From positions 378,826,400 through 378,890,399 of the forward strand of contig NC_081407.1 of the NCBI RefSeq assembly GCF_030272615.1: 64,000 bases of DNA, read 5' to 3'. Positions 22,774-34,419 of the stretch are shown here, one piece after another. Source of the stretch: Cryptomeria japonica (Eukaryota > Streptophyta > Pinopsida > Cupressales > Cupressaceae). Numbering within the stretch: the first letter of the stretch is position 1; each line of letters opens with the position of its first letter. The notes under the pieces were generated by a model. The model worked only from the letters and a program-made list of their open reading frames with translations, did no database searches and was not told the DNA's origin. Position numbers and translations under genes: made by a program.

Positions 22774-25047
22774 TTAAAGAAATGATAGTAAGCATCATGG
22801 GACAATGAGGTTTGATTTGAAAATGACACCATTCCTAGCATTCCTGACCCCCACAAAAAGATAAATGGAATTGCACAAATATATTATTAAATTTAAATAG
22901 AATATTGCTAAAATTGATCAAAAATCATTAAACAATAGAAATACAAATACATTAATGTCAAGTGCACAAATTTTCACACTAAGCTTATTTTACTCATATC
23001 TCAAGTGCAAAACTTTGATGGATTCTTGCAAAGTGTTGGACCACATGAAATAACAACAATGTCTCATGGAATATGACTATCATTGTGTTTAGAAGGTATG
23101 TGTTTTTCTCTCAAGTTAATCACACAAACACATATAGAACAATGACAAATAAACACACTTTGTAGACATAGATGATTGAGATAAATTTAATTGTCTTGCA
23201 TCATTAAAAATATCTATTAATTATAGATCATAAATACACTAGATATAATAAATAAATTGAAATCATCATATAACTTTATTTATTAACAAGCATTCCTCAC
23301 TAATAATACTAAAGAATAAAATTAATTACATGATCGATCCATCTTGCCTATAAAATATCATGTTGAATTCGAGGTTGAAACATGATAATATTAATTCTTT
23401 TCAATATGCCTTTCATTGTTGATTAAAACCATTTCACAACCCTATTTGTGATAAATAGAACATTTCAAATTACTGATGTTATGATCAACTAAATTCCCTA
23501 ATAGGAAATGATGTTGATGGATGAGGTAACTCTTATTTTCAATTGACTATACTTAGAACTTGAAGAATGTATTGCTAAAAATATAAGAATAAACTTGTAT
23601 TTGTATTCAATATTGTACTTCATTAGTGTAGAGTACAAGGTAAAGAATGTGTTGTACAACCTTCATTATAGGTAGATAAAATGAATTACTTTGGTCAAAC
23701 ATATAAACACAATTTGAATCATGTTTCACCATTCAATGAAGGAATTCATCTACAAATAAAATTTCACAAGATATAATTTATTTAAGATTTATCTTTTTAG
23801 ATGGTTTTTTTTAATGAGTTTCATAGTAAATGTACTCTACTTTGTGTGGTGTGCTTCATGACATGATTTTCTCATTTTTTTAGTGATAAATTGTGTTCTT
23901 TATAGTGTATTGGTGGAATGTGGTAGTATTGGCATGACTATTTAACCATTGAAGAGCTTCGAACAATAAAAAATAATTATATTTATGCAAGATATGCATG
24001 ATTTTCATGGATTAGAAACTATTGATATCCGTGAGGGAGGATTACTTTCTTTTAATCACATGTTTGTCTTTCATGTCACCACTATCTTTAATCTACAATA
24101 GTATAGTCTCTAACTCTATTGTATTATTATAATATTATATAATATTATTATTTATCTTTATTTATTATCTCTATATACTATTATATTTATTCTACTTCCA
24201 ATGCATCTAAAAGAAAATATTATAAATTATAATTAAAAAGTGTTTATCTATCAATTATCAAAATTAACTAAATATTTTTATTTCTCCCAATTTATAATAT
24301 TATAAATGTAATGCCATAAATTTCATAATGAAAATAGAATATGCACCATTTTCTTTTATTTTGTTTTTGAAAGATCTTTTAACTCTAAGGTTTGATTTGA
24401 TAGTTACATGAGGTAGAGAATGGAACCATTTGGCATAATTCTAGTGGGTGAACAAATATTCACATGCATATTTTGTAACATAGATTATATTATTATGCGA
24501 TTAGTATCGTACAAAGGTCTTTCAAGGATAGCTATTTGGACAATTATTCCTTGGTGGGTGACCATCTATTGATAGAGAGTGATTAATTTTTCTCAAGATA
24601 GGCTTAGCATTAGGTCATCATGTTGAATTTCTATGTCATTAGTTAGAGAGTTAATTTAATTTAGTAATAAAGTTTAAATGTCTCATCAAATAGAAAAGAG
24701 GATCTAGGGGAAAATGATCTACACAAATTATTGATAATGCAAAAACCCAAATGATATAGGTGATAATGGAAGGGGGCTCATGTTTGCAGCTTGGATACAC
24801 CAAGCTATAATTTCTATAGCTTGGTGTAGAATTATACTATTTTTACATTACTATTAAAATAATCCACACATTTTCCTGATTATTGCCACAATGTATTGGC
24901 TTATAGATCATTGAATTTGTGTGCAGTTATGTAGTGTTGAAACTAGGTAGCGCTAGATATGTCTACAACTTTTCCAATAAAAAATGTTAACTAAATGTAT
25001 AAGTAACACCACTTTCCTTGATCAATTTACCAAAAAAATATTATTTA
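22774..25047. repeat. Tandem-duplication unit 2, uninterrupted
   Basis: This is the right copy of the duplication and matches unit 1 end to end, including the 340-bp tail (24709-25047 against 22435-22773). It keeps the unoccupied insertion sites: catgataatattaattc near 23381-23397 is the copia site, and gaggatctaggggaaaatg near 24699-24717 the chromovirus site. Each target motif (aatat, ctagg) is present once here and twice around the elements in unit 1. No coding frame. A weaker relative of part of the unit occurs near 28700-28760 (aagatatacatgattttcac). Confidence 0.9.
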
Positions 25048-27962
25048 CATGAATAGAAGTTGTTGATAGCTTACTGCTAAGTGAAATATGTCGAGAATAT
25101 TCTTTTGGCTAGTAGTTGATATAATCTTTAGCCATGACAATATATTTCATTTTAGTGAAGGAATATTTACTTTAGAACATTAACTTCTGTTGTTACAACC
25201 CAAGCTTATCTCTCTTAATTTTTAAATACATTATTGAAGTATAACCTTAAAGAGGTTATTTTATTTATGATTGCTTTGCACTAGTATTAAATTAAAAAGG
25301 GATATTCTTTGATATTCATAGTTAAAGGAGTCTTCTTTTATGTTTTTAGTTACATTTTTTTTTGAGTCATTATGATTCTTTATTTACTGACCTATGCCTT
25401 TCTCAACATAAAAACACACACCTACAAAAATAGAAATTTGCATAACATGATGGTTTTTCATCATATTTTTTGGGTTTTAATAGCATTGTGGAGGCTGATT
25501 ATGAGGATTCGAATGATGAAAATCATGTGAAAAATCTATCATTATTTGCATATTTTGATTTTGGTATGGAATGTGGTTTTGTGTGGAGATTAGTTGTGTC
25601 TCATATATTGGCCAAAAATAAAGGAGAGCCAGTAATGGTGCATGAGGGGAGTAGATTTTTATAATTTTTTCCTATATAATTTAGGGGATTACAGAATTAT
25701 TAGCCAATAGGCTATATATGGTGGGCATCACCCACCAAAATTCAGAAATCTCACGTCGTTAAATTATCTCAAAATCATATAAAATTTAAATTAAAACATA
25801 ATTAGATAAGTATCATTTATTATAGTGTTAATAAATCTAAGATGCACTAAAAACAAAGAGAAGTGCTAAGGGATTGTAATTGTTAATCATTATTATTGTT
25901 GATTTATATTATTTAAAATTAATTTTATGTCAAATTATTTTTATCCTTGATTCCTGCAAAATCATATTACTTACATTTAAAATATATAGTTTTTATCTTA
26001 TGATATTTAAAATAAATAAATAAAATTAAAAATATTTTCACAAAATTTAGAACAAAGAATCAATACAAGAGATAGGAAGGTTTGCATAATATTTTTTAAA
26101 AATTATATTTAAATAGCTCATTAATTAAATAATGAAAAAACATTAAAAATAACATTAAAGGATAATAAATAATAATTTTTATAGCTTGTAGTCAAGAACA
26201 ACATATCCAAAAACTAGCCCAACATTGATGATATATTAAAAAGGAATGGCTAAAACAATATTGTCTACTAAGTCAAAATAACAAATTTCTCAAGTATGAA
26301 AAATTATAACAAGATAAGACAGTCTAAATATTAATTATTTATTAATATTTTATTATAAAATTAAATTAAAATATTTAATTTCAAATTTTTTCCATATAAT
26401 AGTATTTTTTCTAGCACACGATCATATTATTCGAAAAATAAGTAGATATGACATAGCCATTATTTTCTCCTAATTTCAAATTAGTTTTCAAACTCTTGCT
26501 TCAAATTCAAATTCATTGTTGATCAAGCTTAACTTTTGTGATTCTCAACACTTCCTCTTCATAGCGGAAAATGACTTTTGACTTTTCCATAAAATTTTCA
26601 CCACTTTATTCCTAGGTTACATAGGGAGGGTCATAAATTGATAAAATGTAATATTTATACATAAGTAATTATCCAACTCAAAGCTAGACATATTAGGTAC
26701 TTAATTTCGAAAAAGAATTGAAAAAACCTTTTTACACTACTTAGAAACATAATTGAATAGAGTCATGCTATAATATAACATAATTTTCAACATAAAAATC
26801 TTAGTTTCTTCATGGGTCTCAATCCGTGTCACAAAGAATTTACCACATCGAGATTTTCTTGAGAACGTCTAAATATTTCTATTAAACTTTATATCACTTA
26901 CATACTTAAAATATTTGATAGTAAATATTAGATATAAATAAAAATATTATAAATTAAGCTTAATAACTCTTGTACACAATTTATATAATAATAATATTCT
27001 ATGTGTTTTCTTTCTAATTCTAATAGAATATAAATAAAATTTATTCATAATATTAATATAAGAAGAATCTAATTACTTATAAATTATGTTTATCATGAAT
27101 TAATATCAAAACCTATTTTGTTTTATAAATTATATAAATTTTGATAATAACCAAAAATTCATAACTATATATCATCAAATATTTTTTTAATTGAATTCAC
27201 TATAAAAAAAAAATACATAGAGGTACCTAGCATATCTTAACCACTTTAAGTTCATATTTTGTTTTCAAAAGATCAATGAAAAACTTTCTTTATCGAAATT
27301 TATGACTGACTACTTTAAGTTTATCCTTTGTCTTCCAAAGATCATTGAAAAACTTGCTTTATCAAAATTTATAACTAAGGGTTCAATTATGAATGGTGAA
27401 TAATAATAACTGATATTAATATGAATATTTGTATCCTTACTTTTAGTATCATAATTTATATCTTAATTGTTGTTAATGTTGCCCACCAATTATAAATGAC
27501 TCCTCTCCCTTTCTTTAAAATTTAGAAAATGAAAAAACATAAATTAGGCACATGCCTTGATTGACCCGTCTGCACGTTGCTCTTCCACGTTTCGGTAAAT
27601 TGTATTGATTTTCTTCCATGTTCAGTAAAATAAATAAGCCTTTGTTTGGACCGAATCCTTGAACAAATAAATTAGATATTGATTAGACTGAATCAACATT
27701 GCAATGCCTATTTAACGCATGTATGGGAGCGCCTATTTATAGCACCATTTGGCTTCTGATAGTCAAAATTCCTCATTTAAATATGAATTTGAACTTACAT
27801 ATATTTTTCTCACGTGTAAAACGACAAATAACTTCAGTAAAAAGTCTTATTGTTAAATTGGAATAATTTCCTTGAAAAATCTTTACATTTAGGAGTAAAA
27901 AAGAAATGATTTCAATAGCACGGTGAACCCTAAAAAATAGGGTTTACTTTTACACGGTCATA
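25048..27962. other. AT-rich intergenic region
   Basis: Very AT-rich, no supportable gene. The frame at 25470-25664 shows no domain. A motif near 25713-25740 (GGCTATATATGGTGGGCATC) recurs inverted near 43160-43186. A 70-bp tandem duplication lies at 27234-27378. Confidence 0.45.
27234..27378. repeat. Diverged tandem duplication, ~72-bp unit
   Basis: Two adjacent copies share ACTTTAAGTT.AT..TTTGT, then AAAGATCA.TGAAAAACTT.C and TTTATC.AAATTTAT.ACT. No coding content. Confidence 0.6.
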
Positions 27963-28200
27963 TCACCTTTCTGAATGTCGAAGTCCGATATCCCGTTTAA
28001 GCCAAATTTTTATAGATTTCACCATTTCTGCAACACCATAAGATGCACTGTCAATTATCATATATACACCATGCACACTTGCAATTGGAGTCAGGCTTAG
28101 CACAAAACCATCCCCTGCGGCGCCTCTTCTTTTTGATGCATTTTGCAAAACAGAACCAAACGAATAGGGTTTCAATTTTGGTACATCCAATTTAGGGCTT
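27963..28200 (-). CDS. Possible orphan terminal exon, family not recognised
   Basis: On the minus strand a pyrimidine-rich tract ending TTTCATTGTAG at about 28201 could be a splice acceptor. It is followed by an open frame of about 78 residues to a TGA: SPKLDVPKLKPYSFGSVLQN, then GDGFVLSLTPIASVHGVYMI, then VAEMVKSIKIWLKRDI. Composition is protein-like and unlike the Lys/Phe/Ile-rich chance frames nearby, and local AT content drops. I could not name a family or find another exon upstream. It may be a gene fragment or a chance frame. Confidence 0.3.
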
Positions 28201-29430
28201 CTACAATGAAACACAAAATATATTTAAAGTTATAACCAACTAAAATAGTAGAAACTTGGCGCCTAAACTATTTTATGGAATGCCACATTGCATTGTTTCT
28301 GTTGCACTACATGAACCAACGATGCCTATGAATAAATTCAAAACATTATAAAATTGATTTTTGAACGTTGTAGTCTTGGATATTCACGCGTTCTCTCGCA
28401 TCGGAGAATACAAGAGATGGTGGAAGTTTTAACATATAAAAGTCTTTCATCTAGTTATATTATAATCAACTTGCATAATTTATTTTAACTATTAAAGCTA
28501 TAAAAGATTGGTTAAATCATAATAATATAAGCTTGGTTAATTTTTAAACTATAAAAATTATAAAAAACATTTTTAATTGGAATTTGATACTAATTTGATT
28601 TTGAGATGGTAGAAATGGACATTTGTCTAGTTCATGACTTTTACGGTGCTAAAATATGGTTCATTGATGTTTTGACAAATATTTATTGCAAGAATTATCA
28701 TCTACCAAGATATACATGATTTTCACGTATTAGAAATTACTCATATTAAAGAAACTCTTAGATAAGCATTGGCCATGAAAGTAAATCTAGGTTGTTCTTT
28801 TGAAGAGAAAGTACCTCTTTGCAACAAAAAAAAAGATTTTATTTTTCCTCAATTTGTATTTATTAAAATCTATGTGGTATACAAAGGGAGAGAGTGATAA
28901 AAGAGATATAGGGAGAAATATAGAAAGGGGAAAGTACGAGACAAGAGGACATGAAGAGATATGTAGAGAAAAGTAAATAGAGAGAGGAAAAGGAGATAAA
29001 AATAAGAGATATAAAAGGAAAGAGAGATAGTTAATGTAGAGATTGGATTTTGATCAACTCTTTTATATCAAGAATTCAAACATCTATGTAAGTTTAGAAT
29101 ATTGTGTTAAGAATATTCTTCTAGATACATTTTCTATTTTGTTGTTATCTTGTTCACATATTTATTTCTTAGGTGTGAAATCTTGCATGTAAATGCATAT
29201 TTAATTCTATAAACAACAACTATTCTAGGTTGCAATGCACTATGTACTTATTTCTAAAGTAATCCAAATTGATCCTTCAATCTTTCGATTATTGGAATGG
29301 TTTGTAGTTTGCATATTGATTATTATTCTTGGTTCTCAAATGATATGAGAGCTAAAATATCAAATTATAGTTGCTTGCAGGTTGGTCCATGTATTGGGAG
29401 GTTTATTCCATACTAGTGGCATGCGGTGTG
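28201..29430. other. Non-coding stretch with purine-rich tract
   Basis: No gene seen. About 28882-29035 is rich in GA (agagagtgataaaagagata and similar), resembling the larger GA-rich repeat at 58871-59430. Near 28700-28760 is a distant relative of part of the 2.27 kb duplicated unit. Confidence 0.45.
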
Positions 29431-30515
29431 TTTTACAAAAGCAAGGCATTGCATGATGGGATACTGATCCCATCAACAAAACTTTGTAGAAAAATAAGGG
29501 TAAACCAAAGGATGAAACAACGATCAGCAACCGAGTAAGGCTTGGCAGTCAAAGCAGCCCAAAGGAACACTAAAACCCCCACATTAGTAGAAGAGAAATG
29601 AAACACAATCCTCCACCCACATTCCAAAGGAGTGAAGAAGATGGGACTATAGATCAAAGGGAGGGTCACAAAGGGACTTGCTCTAGGCATCCAGTGCTAA
29701 ACAAAAAAGAACATAAAATCTCTACCACAAACAGATCCCCCCCCCCCACACACACACACCCCTACAACAAGCAAAGAAACCAGCACTAGCACCCAAGTAG
29801 AGAGGAGGGATTCCTTTGGTAGAAAAACCATAGGAATAAGGCCAAGTGACAACCTGAAATATAATCACTAGCCACCAAACCCAACATAAACAACAATCGC
29901 TACCATTAGGAACACCAAGTGACCAAGGGGCAAAGGATCCTTGGACACTACGACTAGAGACACCCTCTATATAACTCAACAAAAATGAAATCCAAACAAA
30001 ACTAGAGGGGAACAAAAGAGAGGGAACACAACCCCAATTATAGAAAGAACTCCCTACAAAGAAACCCAACAACACCATAGATCACTAGAAGAGGGTAGGC
30101 ATAGACCCAAAGGGAAGTACCCAACACAAGGTGGGGCTCTAAGAGCCAAGTACGCCAAGAGAAAATGGCAAAGGCCAGAGACAAAACCAAAAAGACAGAA
30201 ACCCTTATTGATCCAAAGGGGGACAACAGTGGAGCAAGAAAACTGCTATTCCTGCACCAACCTAATAAGGGGCCAACAAGGATCAATTCCCTCGAGTAGG
30301 TTGAGAGGAAAACACCAATGAGAGAAGGAAACTCTAGAAGACACATCCTCCACAAACCCCAAGGAGAAACACAAGGCAAAGCAAAGTCCCAAAACCAACC
30401 AGGCAATAGACCCAATCCCATTTGGGTCACCATCGCCATCTTCATCTGCTTCCTCTACAACATCCAAAACCCTACCACTCCTTCCTCCTCTCTCGCACAC
30501 CATCAATTTGGTTAA
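29431..30515. other. A/C-rich segment, possible retroelement fragment
   Basis: Base composition is strongly skewed: the plus strand is rich in A and C, and the minus strand in G and T. Overlapping minus-strand frames of 85-135 residues (Trp/Phe/Leu/Cys/Ser-rich) are open mainly because a G/T-rich strand makes few stop codons. Short word-level similarity to 59690-59890 (for example aaccagcaaag, aaaaacccccac) suggests the same dispersed repeat family. An AC-rich tract lies at 29738-29762. I do not call a gene. Confidence 0.4.
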
Positions 30516-30723
30516 CTTGTTAATAGTAAAGGATCATATATGTTAGTTGTGTTAGTTTTATAATTACATGTTAGCAATATATTTTATAAAATAAATATTT
30601 AAACATTTTTATCACATGAGATATTTTTGCATTATTTATAACACTTTTTCAGTGTGACAATTAAATAGACATATTTTAAAAACACATAAATTATGATGGT
30701 TAAATAGAGGTTTTTTAAATCTT

Positions 30724-31150
30724 GCCACAAAGATTCAAACACGATTGTGATGTTATTGTTGAGTTCTCATATAAAGATGTGGTACTCCATTTGTAACCTC
30801 GCCAATTTATAACTCTCACACAAACCATTTACCTTAAAAAAAATAATAATAATAATAAAAATTATATTAATGATATTATTTAGAAAAATAAGTTTTAAAT
30901 TAAATATAAAATTCAAATACAAATAAAATTTATTTGCCACCAAGAATCAAACTCTATTGTGTTTTTATTATTGATTTCTCTAATGACAATGAAGTACCCC
31001 ATTTAAAACCTCACTAATTTATAACTCTCACGAGATACATTTACCTTTAAAAAATAAAATAAAATGATGATAATTTTTAATTATAAACATAAACATTATA
31101 ATAATATTATTATTTTGAAAATTAAATCTTAAATAAAATATAAAATACAA
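30724..31150. repeat. Diverged tandem duplication, ~212-bp unit
   Basis: GCCAC.AAGA.TCAAAC at 30724 recurs at 30936. Both copies continue with a shared CCTC.C.AATTTATAACTCTC and a TTTACCTT.AAAAAA stretch. It lies beyond the 3' end of the second kinase pseudogene and has no coding content. Confidence 0.65.
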
Positions 31151-31294
31151 AATATTATGATTGTTTCTTAGATATGGAACATAAATAAAATGATGACTTA
31201 CATAAATTTATTGACTACTCAAAATTGAATTTACCTAGCAACTAAAGTTTAAGCTTAAATAGCATACCTCTACAGTATTCTAACTAGTAACATT

Positions 31295-33631
31295 TCAGTC
31301 ACTATAGCTGTTACTATTGCTTTGGTCTCCATCGTTGTCCGTCAGAGGAGAGCTTGGAACATGTGGAGTTCAAGGCTCCATCTTCCCTTCCAGCATTTGC
31401 ACCACTTGTCTCATACTGGGCCTCACTTCGTCATCCTCTTGAATGCGTAACAATGCTACAACACACGATCTTCCCACCTCTTCCATGTCTGCCGCCTCTG
31501 CAATACCCTCCTCAACAATATTAATCGTCTTCCCCTGTTGAATTTGAGTTGCAGCAAACGGGGGAAAATAATACAAACTTGAATCTTGCACGGTTAAGTC
31601 TAGATTTCTTCGCCCAGAAATGATTTCCAAGAGTGTCATACCAAAACTGTAGACATCAACTTTGGGAGTGATGGGAAGACCAGAGATCCATTCTGGAGCC
31701 AAGTAACCTCTCGTTCCTCTTGTAGTGGTTAGAACGCGGCTTAAATCTCTACCCATAAGCTTTGCCAACGCAAAGTCGGCCAACTTCGGTGATAAATCAC
31801 CGTCCAGCAGAATGTTTTCGGGCTTCACATCGCTGTGAATGATGCAACCTCTGCATTCCTCGTGGAGTTAGAGTAACCCTCTGGCGGTGCCTAATGCAAT
31901 CTCAAATCGGGTCCTCCAGTCGAGCACCTTTTTCTTACTCGTGGAATTACTTGTGAACAGGAGGGAATTGAGAGATCCGTTGGGCATGTAATCATAAATC
32001 AGTAACCGTTTTGATCCTTGTGCACAAAACCCTCGCAGCCTGACCAAATTCACATGTATGTTTCCCAGAGAACTGATTTCCGCCCGAAATTGTTTCTCAT
32101 CTTGTCTTGACCCCTGCATGTTTTTAACGGCCACAAGCGTACCGTCTTGTAGAGATCCTTTGAACACTGAGCCGGATACTCCGCTCCCCAACTTAGACCT
32201 GAAATTCCTTGTTGCAATTTTCAACTCCTTGTAACTAAACATTCTCAGAAAAGAGTCCGAGGAATCTGCAGGCCTGTCCATCGACCGCTGCTGATGCCTC
32301 CGCCAAATTAATACTGAACAGATACCCAGGGCAACGGTGAGTGCAACAACGATACCCAGCACGACGCCTACAATACTTGTGGTTTTGCTTTTCATTGAAA
32401 GTTGAGAAGCACCTACTCTAATGAAGACATTTGAATTGATTTTTGATGGAGTAGAGTTGCGCATGTTTAGCAAATCTCCAGACCAGACTTGGCACGCCCC
32501 TGAAGGCGGATTGAAAGCAAACGCGGTGCACGAACAGTTGCGGAGGCAGGCTTCCTGGCAATCTTTCTTTGTGGATGCAGCGTATGAGGAAGCCTCATCA
32601 TCAGGCAAAGTTACACCATTGTCCATGAATCGGTCAGTGCTGCAGTTTAACGGGCTCTGCCGAACACAGCCAGTGGACGCCCAATCTTGCGAAAGCCAGG
32701 CGCGATCGTCTGTGGGTTTGAAGCCTTCATCGCAGCTGCAGAGCGGAAGATTTCTGGAGTCACAGGTTGCCTACGCACCACAGGTACCATATACGTCGCA
32801 TGTATCTCTGGGCAGAGACCAGAACATGCTCCAACCACTGCTTTCGAATGAAGATTGTTGCCCTTGTCCTAGCGTAGTCACGACGTACCTTGCGAGTGCA
32901 TTGAAGTTAGGAACCAACATATAAGTGAAATACAAACCAGAGCTATTACCTTCAACGCTGACATTGAAAAGTTGTTTGTCTGCAATTTCTGGAATTCCAC
33001 TGAAAATTTTGCCGTCCCAAGTTCCAGTCGTCCAATAGTGTACAGAATTGTTCCATGTCAGAACAAATTGTTTTGCACCAGACGGATCCATGTGTAGGGC
33101 AAAAAGCCCAGGAGCAGGATCCAATGAGCTTTTCCAAGAGACTAACTTTTGCTGTCCACCGAACCTCATCCCGGGCAACAAGGTATCTACAGGATTCTCG
33201 AAACTCTCCCAAACAGTTTCAGATTTATTGCCATCGGTCAGAATTAGAAAATTACCAGAATCCAATATCACAGCTCGGAAGGCCTTGTTTGTTGTGTTGA
33301 CTGACCAAAGAGATGCGCCCTCTGCATCGAACAATACCAGATTACCTTCTCGTGACAGCTTCAAAACGCCTGACCGGTTTCTCGCTGGAGTCTCCCTGTT
33401 GGCCACCCAAACATACGTCTTCTCTGGAATTTTGGCATACCAGATGCCAATATACCATTTGCTTCCATTTGGGCTGAAGAATCCCAACTCAAATGTGCCA
33501 TTCTTTGAAATGATTGTCTGATTTCCAGTAAGCGAGGCACCCAGCGAAAGAGTATCTCGAGCACCACTATTACTGTTCAGTTGAATAAACAGGGTGACTG
33601 TAAAAAGCAGGCTTAAGAATATATTTCCCAT
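31295..33631 (-). pseudogene. G-type (S-locus) lectin receptor-like Ser/Thr kinase pseudogene, copy 2
   Basis: Same family as copy 1 and nearly complete, with one frame throughout and no frameshift. Start MGNIFLSLLFTVTLFIQLNS is a good signal peptide. B-lectin about residues 25-135; S-locus glycoprotein about 190-300; EGF-like cysteines (CDSRNLPLCSCDEGF); PAN (KKDCQEACLRNCSCTAFAF); transmembrane 418-442 (TSIVGVVLGIVVALTVALGI); kinase from about 480 with Lys503 in VAVKNM. Stops: TAG at residue 287 (32771-32773), TAA at 588 (31868-31870) and TGA at 754 (31370-31372), where copy 1 has Gln; aligned sequence runs on to about 31295. The kinase is altered at key sites: HSD replaces HCD (599-601), DFG is DFA (619-621), and one residue is lost in GNIHVNLVRL. 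Likely a dead receptor gene. Confidence 0.93.
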
Positions 33632-34419
33632 GAAGTCCCTTGAAAGGATAGCGTGAGTTCCAAGAGAGCTTCCCCTTGACAGAGCAGCGTCACCTCCAAG
33701 AGGCCATCAAATTCAATGGTCGCCTAACTGTATTGAAGCCAAAAACAAAAGTTGCGGGTAATGTTTTCCTCTTGCGTAGCGTTCCAAAGGTTTCACAAAT
33801 ACCATCTGTCAATTTAATAATGGCATTGAATGTTTTATTTATTATACCATTGATCTTTTTTTCTGTATATTTATTTCTTCTTCTTCTAATTAATTAAGCC
33901 GATAGGCTTTTAGTGGGGGCTTTTTGCTCGTCGAAGTGTAAGACAATCCGGCAACTGTTGCTTTTCGGTGACCAGTCACTTTTCCTAGCGAGCGGTAGGT
34001 GGCTTCTTGATTATTTGGCTTAGATTTTGACGTGTCCCTTGCACGAATCTCGGAGAAGTGACGAACGGTAAATTAAACAAGCTCAGTGCTTCGGTGGCTT
34101 TTTTTGGGTACGGGTTTGAAAAGAAAGAAGGATGAGAGGAAAAACCCCAGATCTGCTTTGGGAAAGATTTTTGGAAACTTTTAACCCAATTGTAATCTTT
34201 TTTCTATCTTATGTAATTTTTTGCAGCACTCAATAGTTAATTTGTAGCAATATTTGGTGTCATTTTCTTCCAAATTTAACTGTAGACTAAAATCTTAGGT
34301 GGTGGGTTTGTTAGGGTTTACGAAGTGAGAAGCTTTTCATAACTGATCTTCATTGCAGGTAGCAACATATTCGTTGGATTGTCGAAGCTTTCCCAAACCA
34401 CAATATCACTTGTATCTTC
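33632..34419. other. Region between kinase copy 2 and the protease fragment
   Basis: The presumed upstream region of kinase copy 2 (transcribed leftwards). Less AT-rich than the surroundings around 33900-34150. No further gene supported. Confidence 0.35.

Noticed and set aside
29433-30506. Overlapping minus-strand frames of 85-135 residues, hydrophobic and Trp/Cys-rich, that look like a membrane protein
   Set aside because: The minus strand is G/T-rich here and so makes few stops. The frames overlap in different phases and show no domain. Composition explains them.
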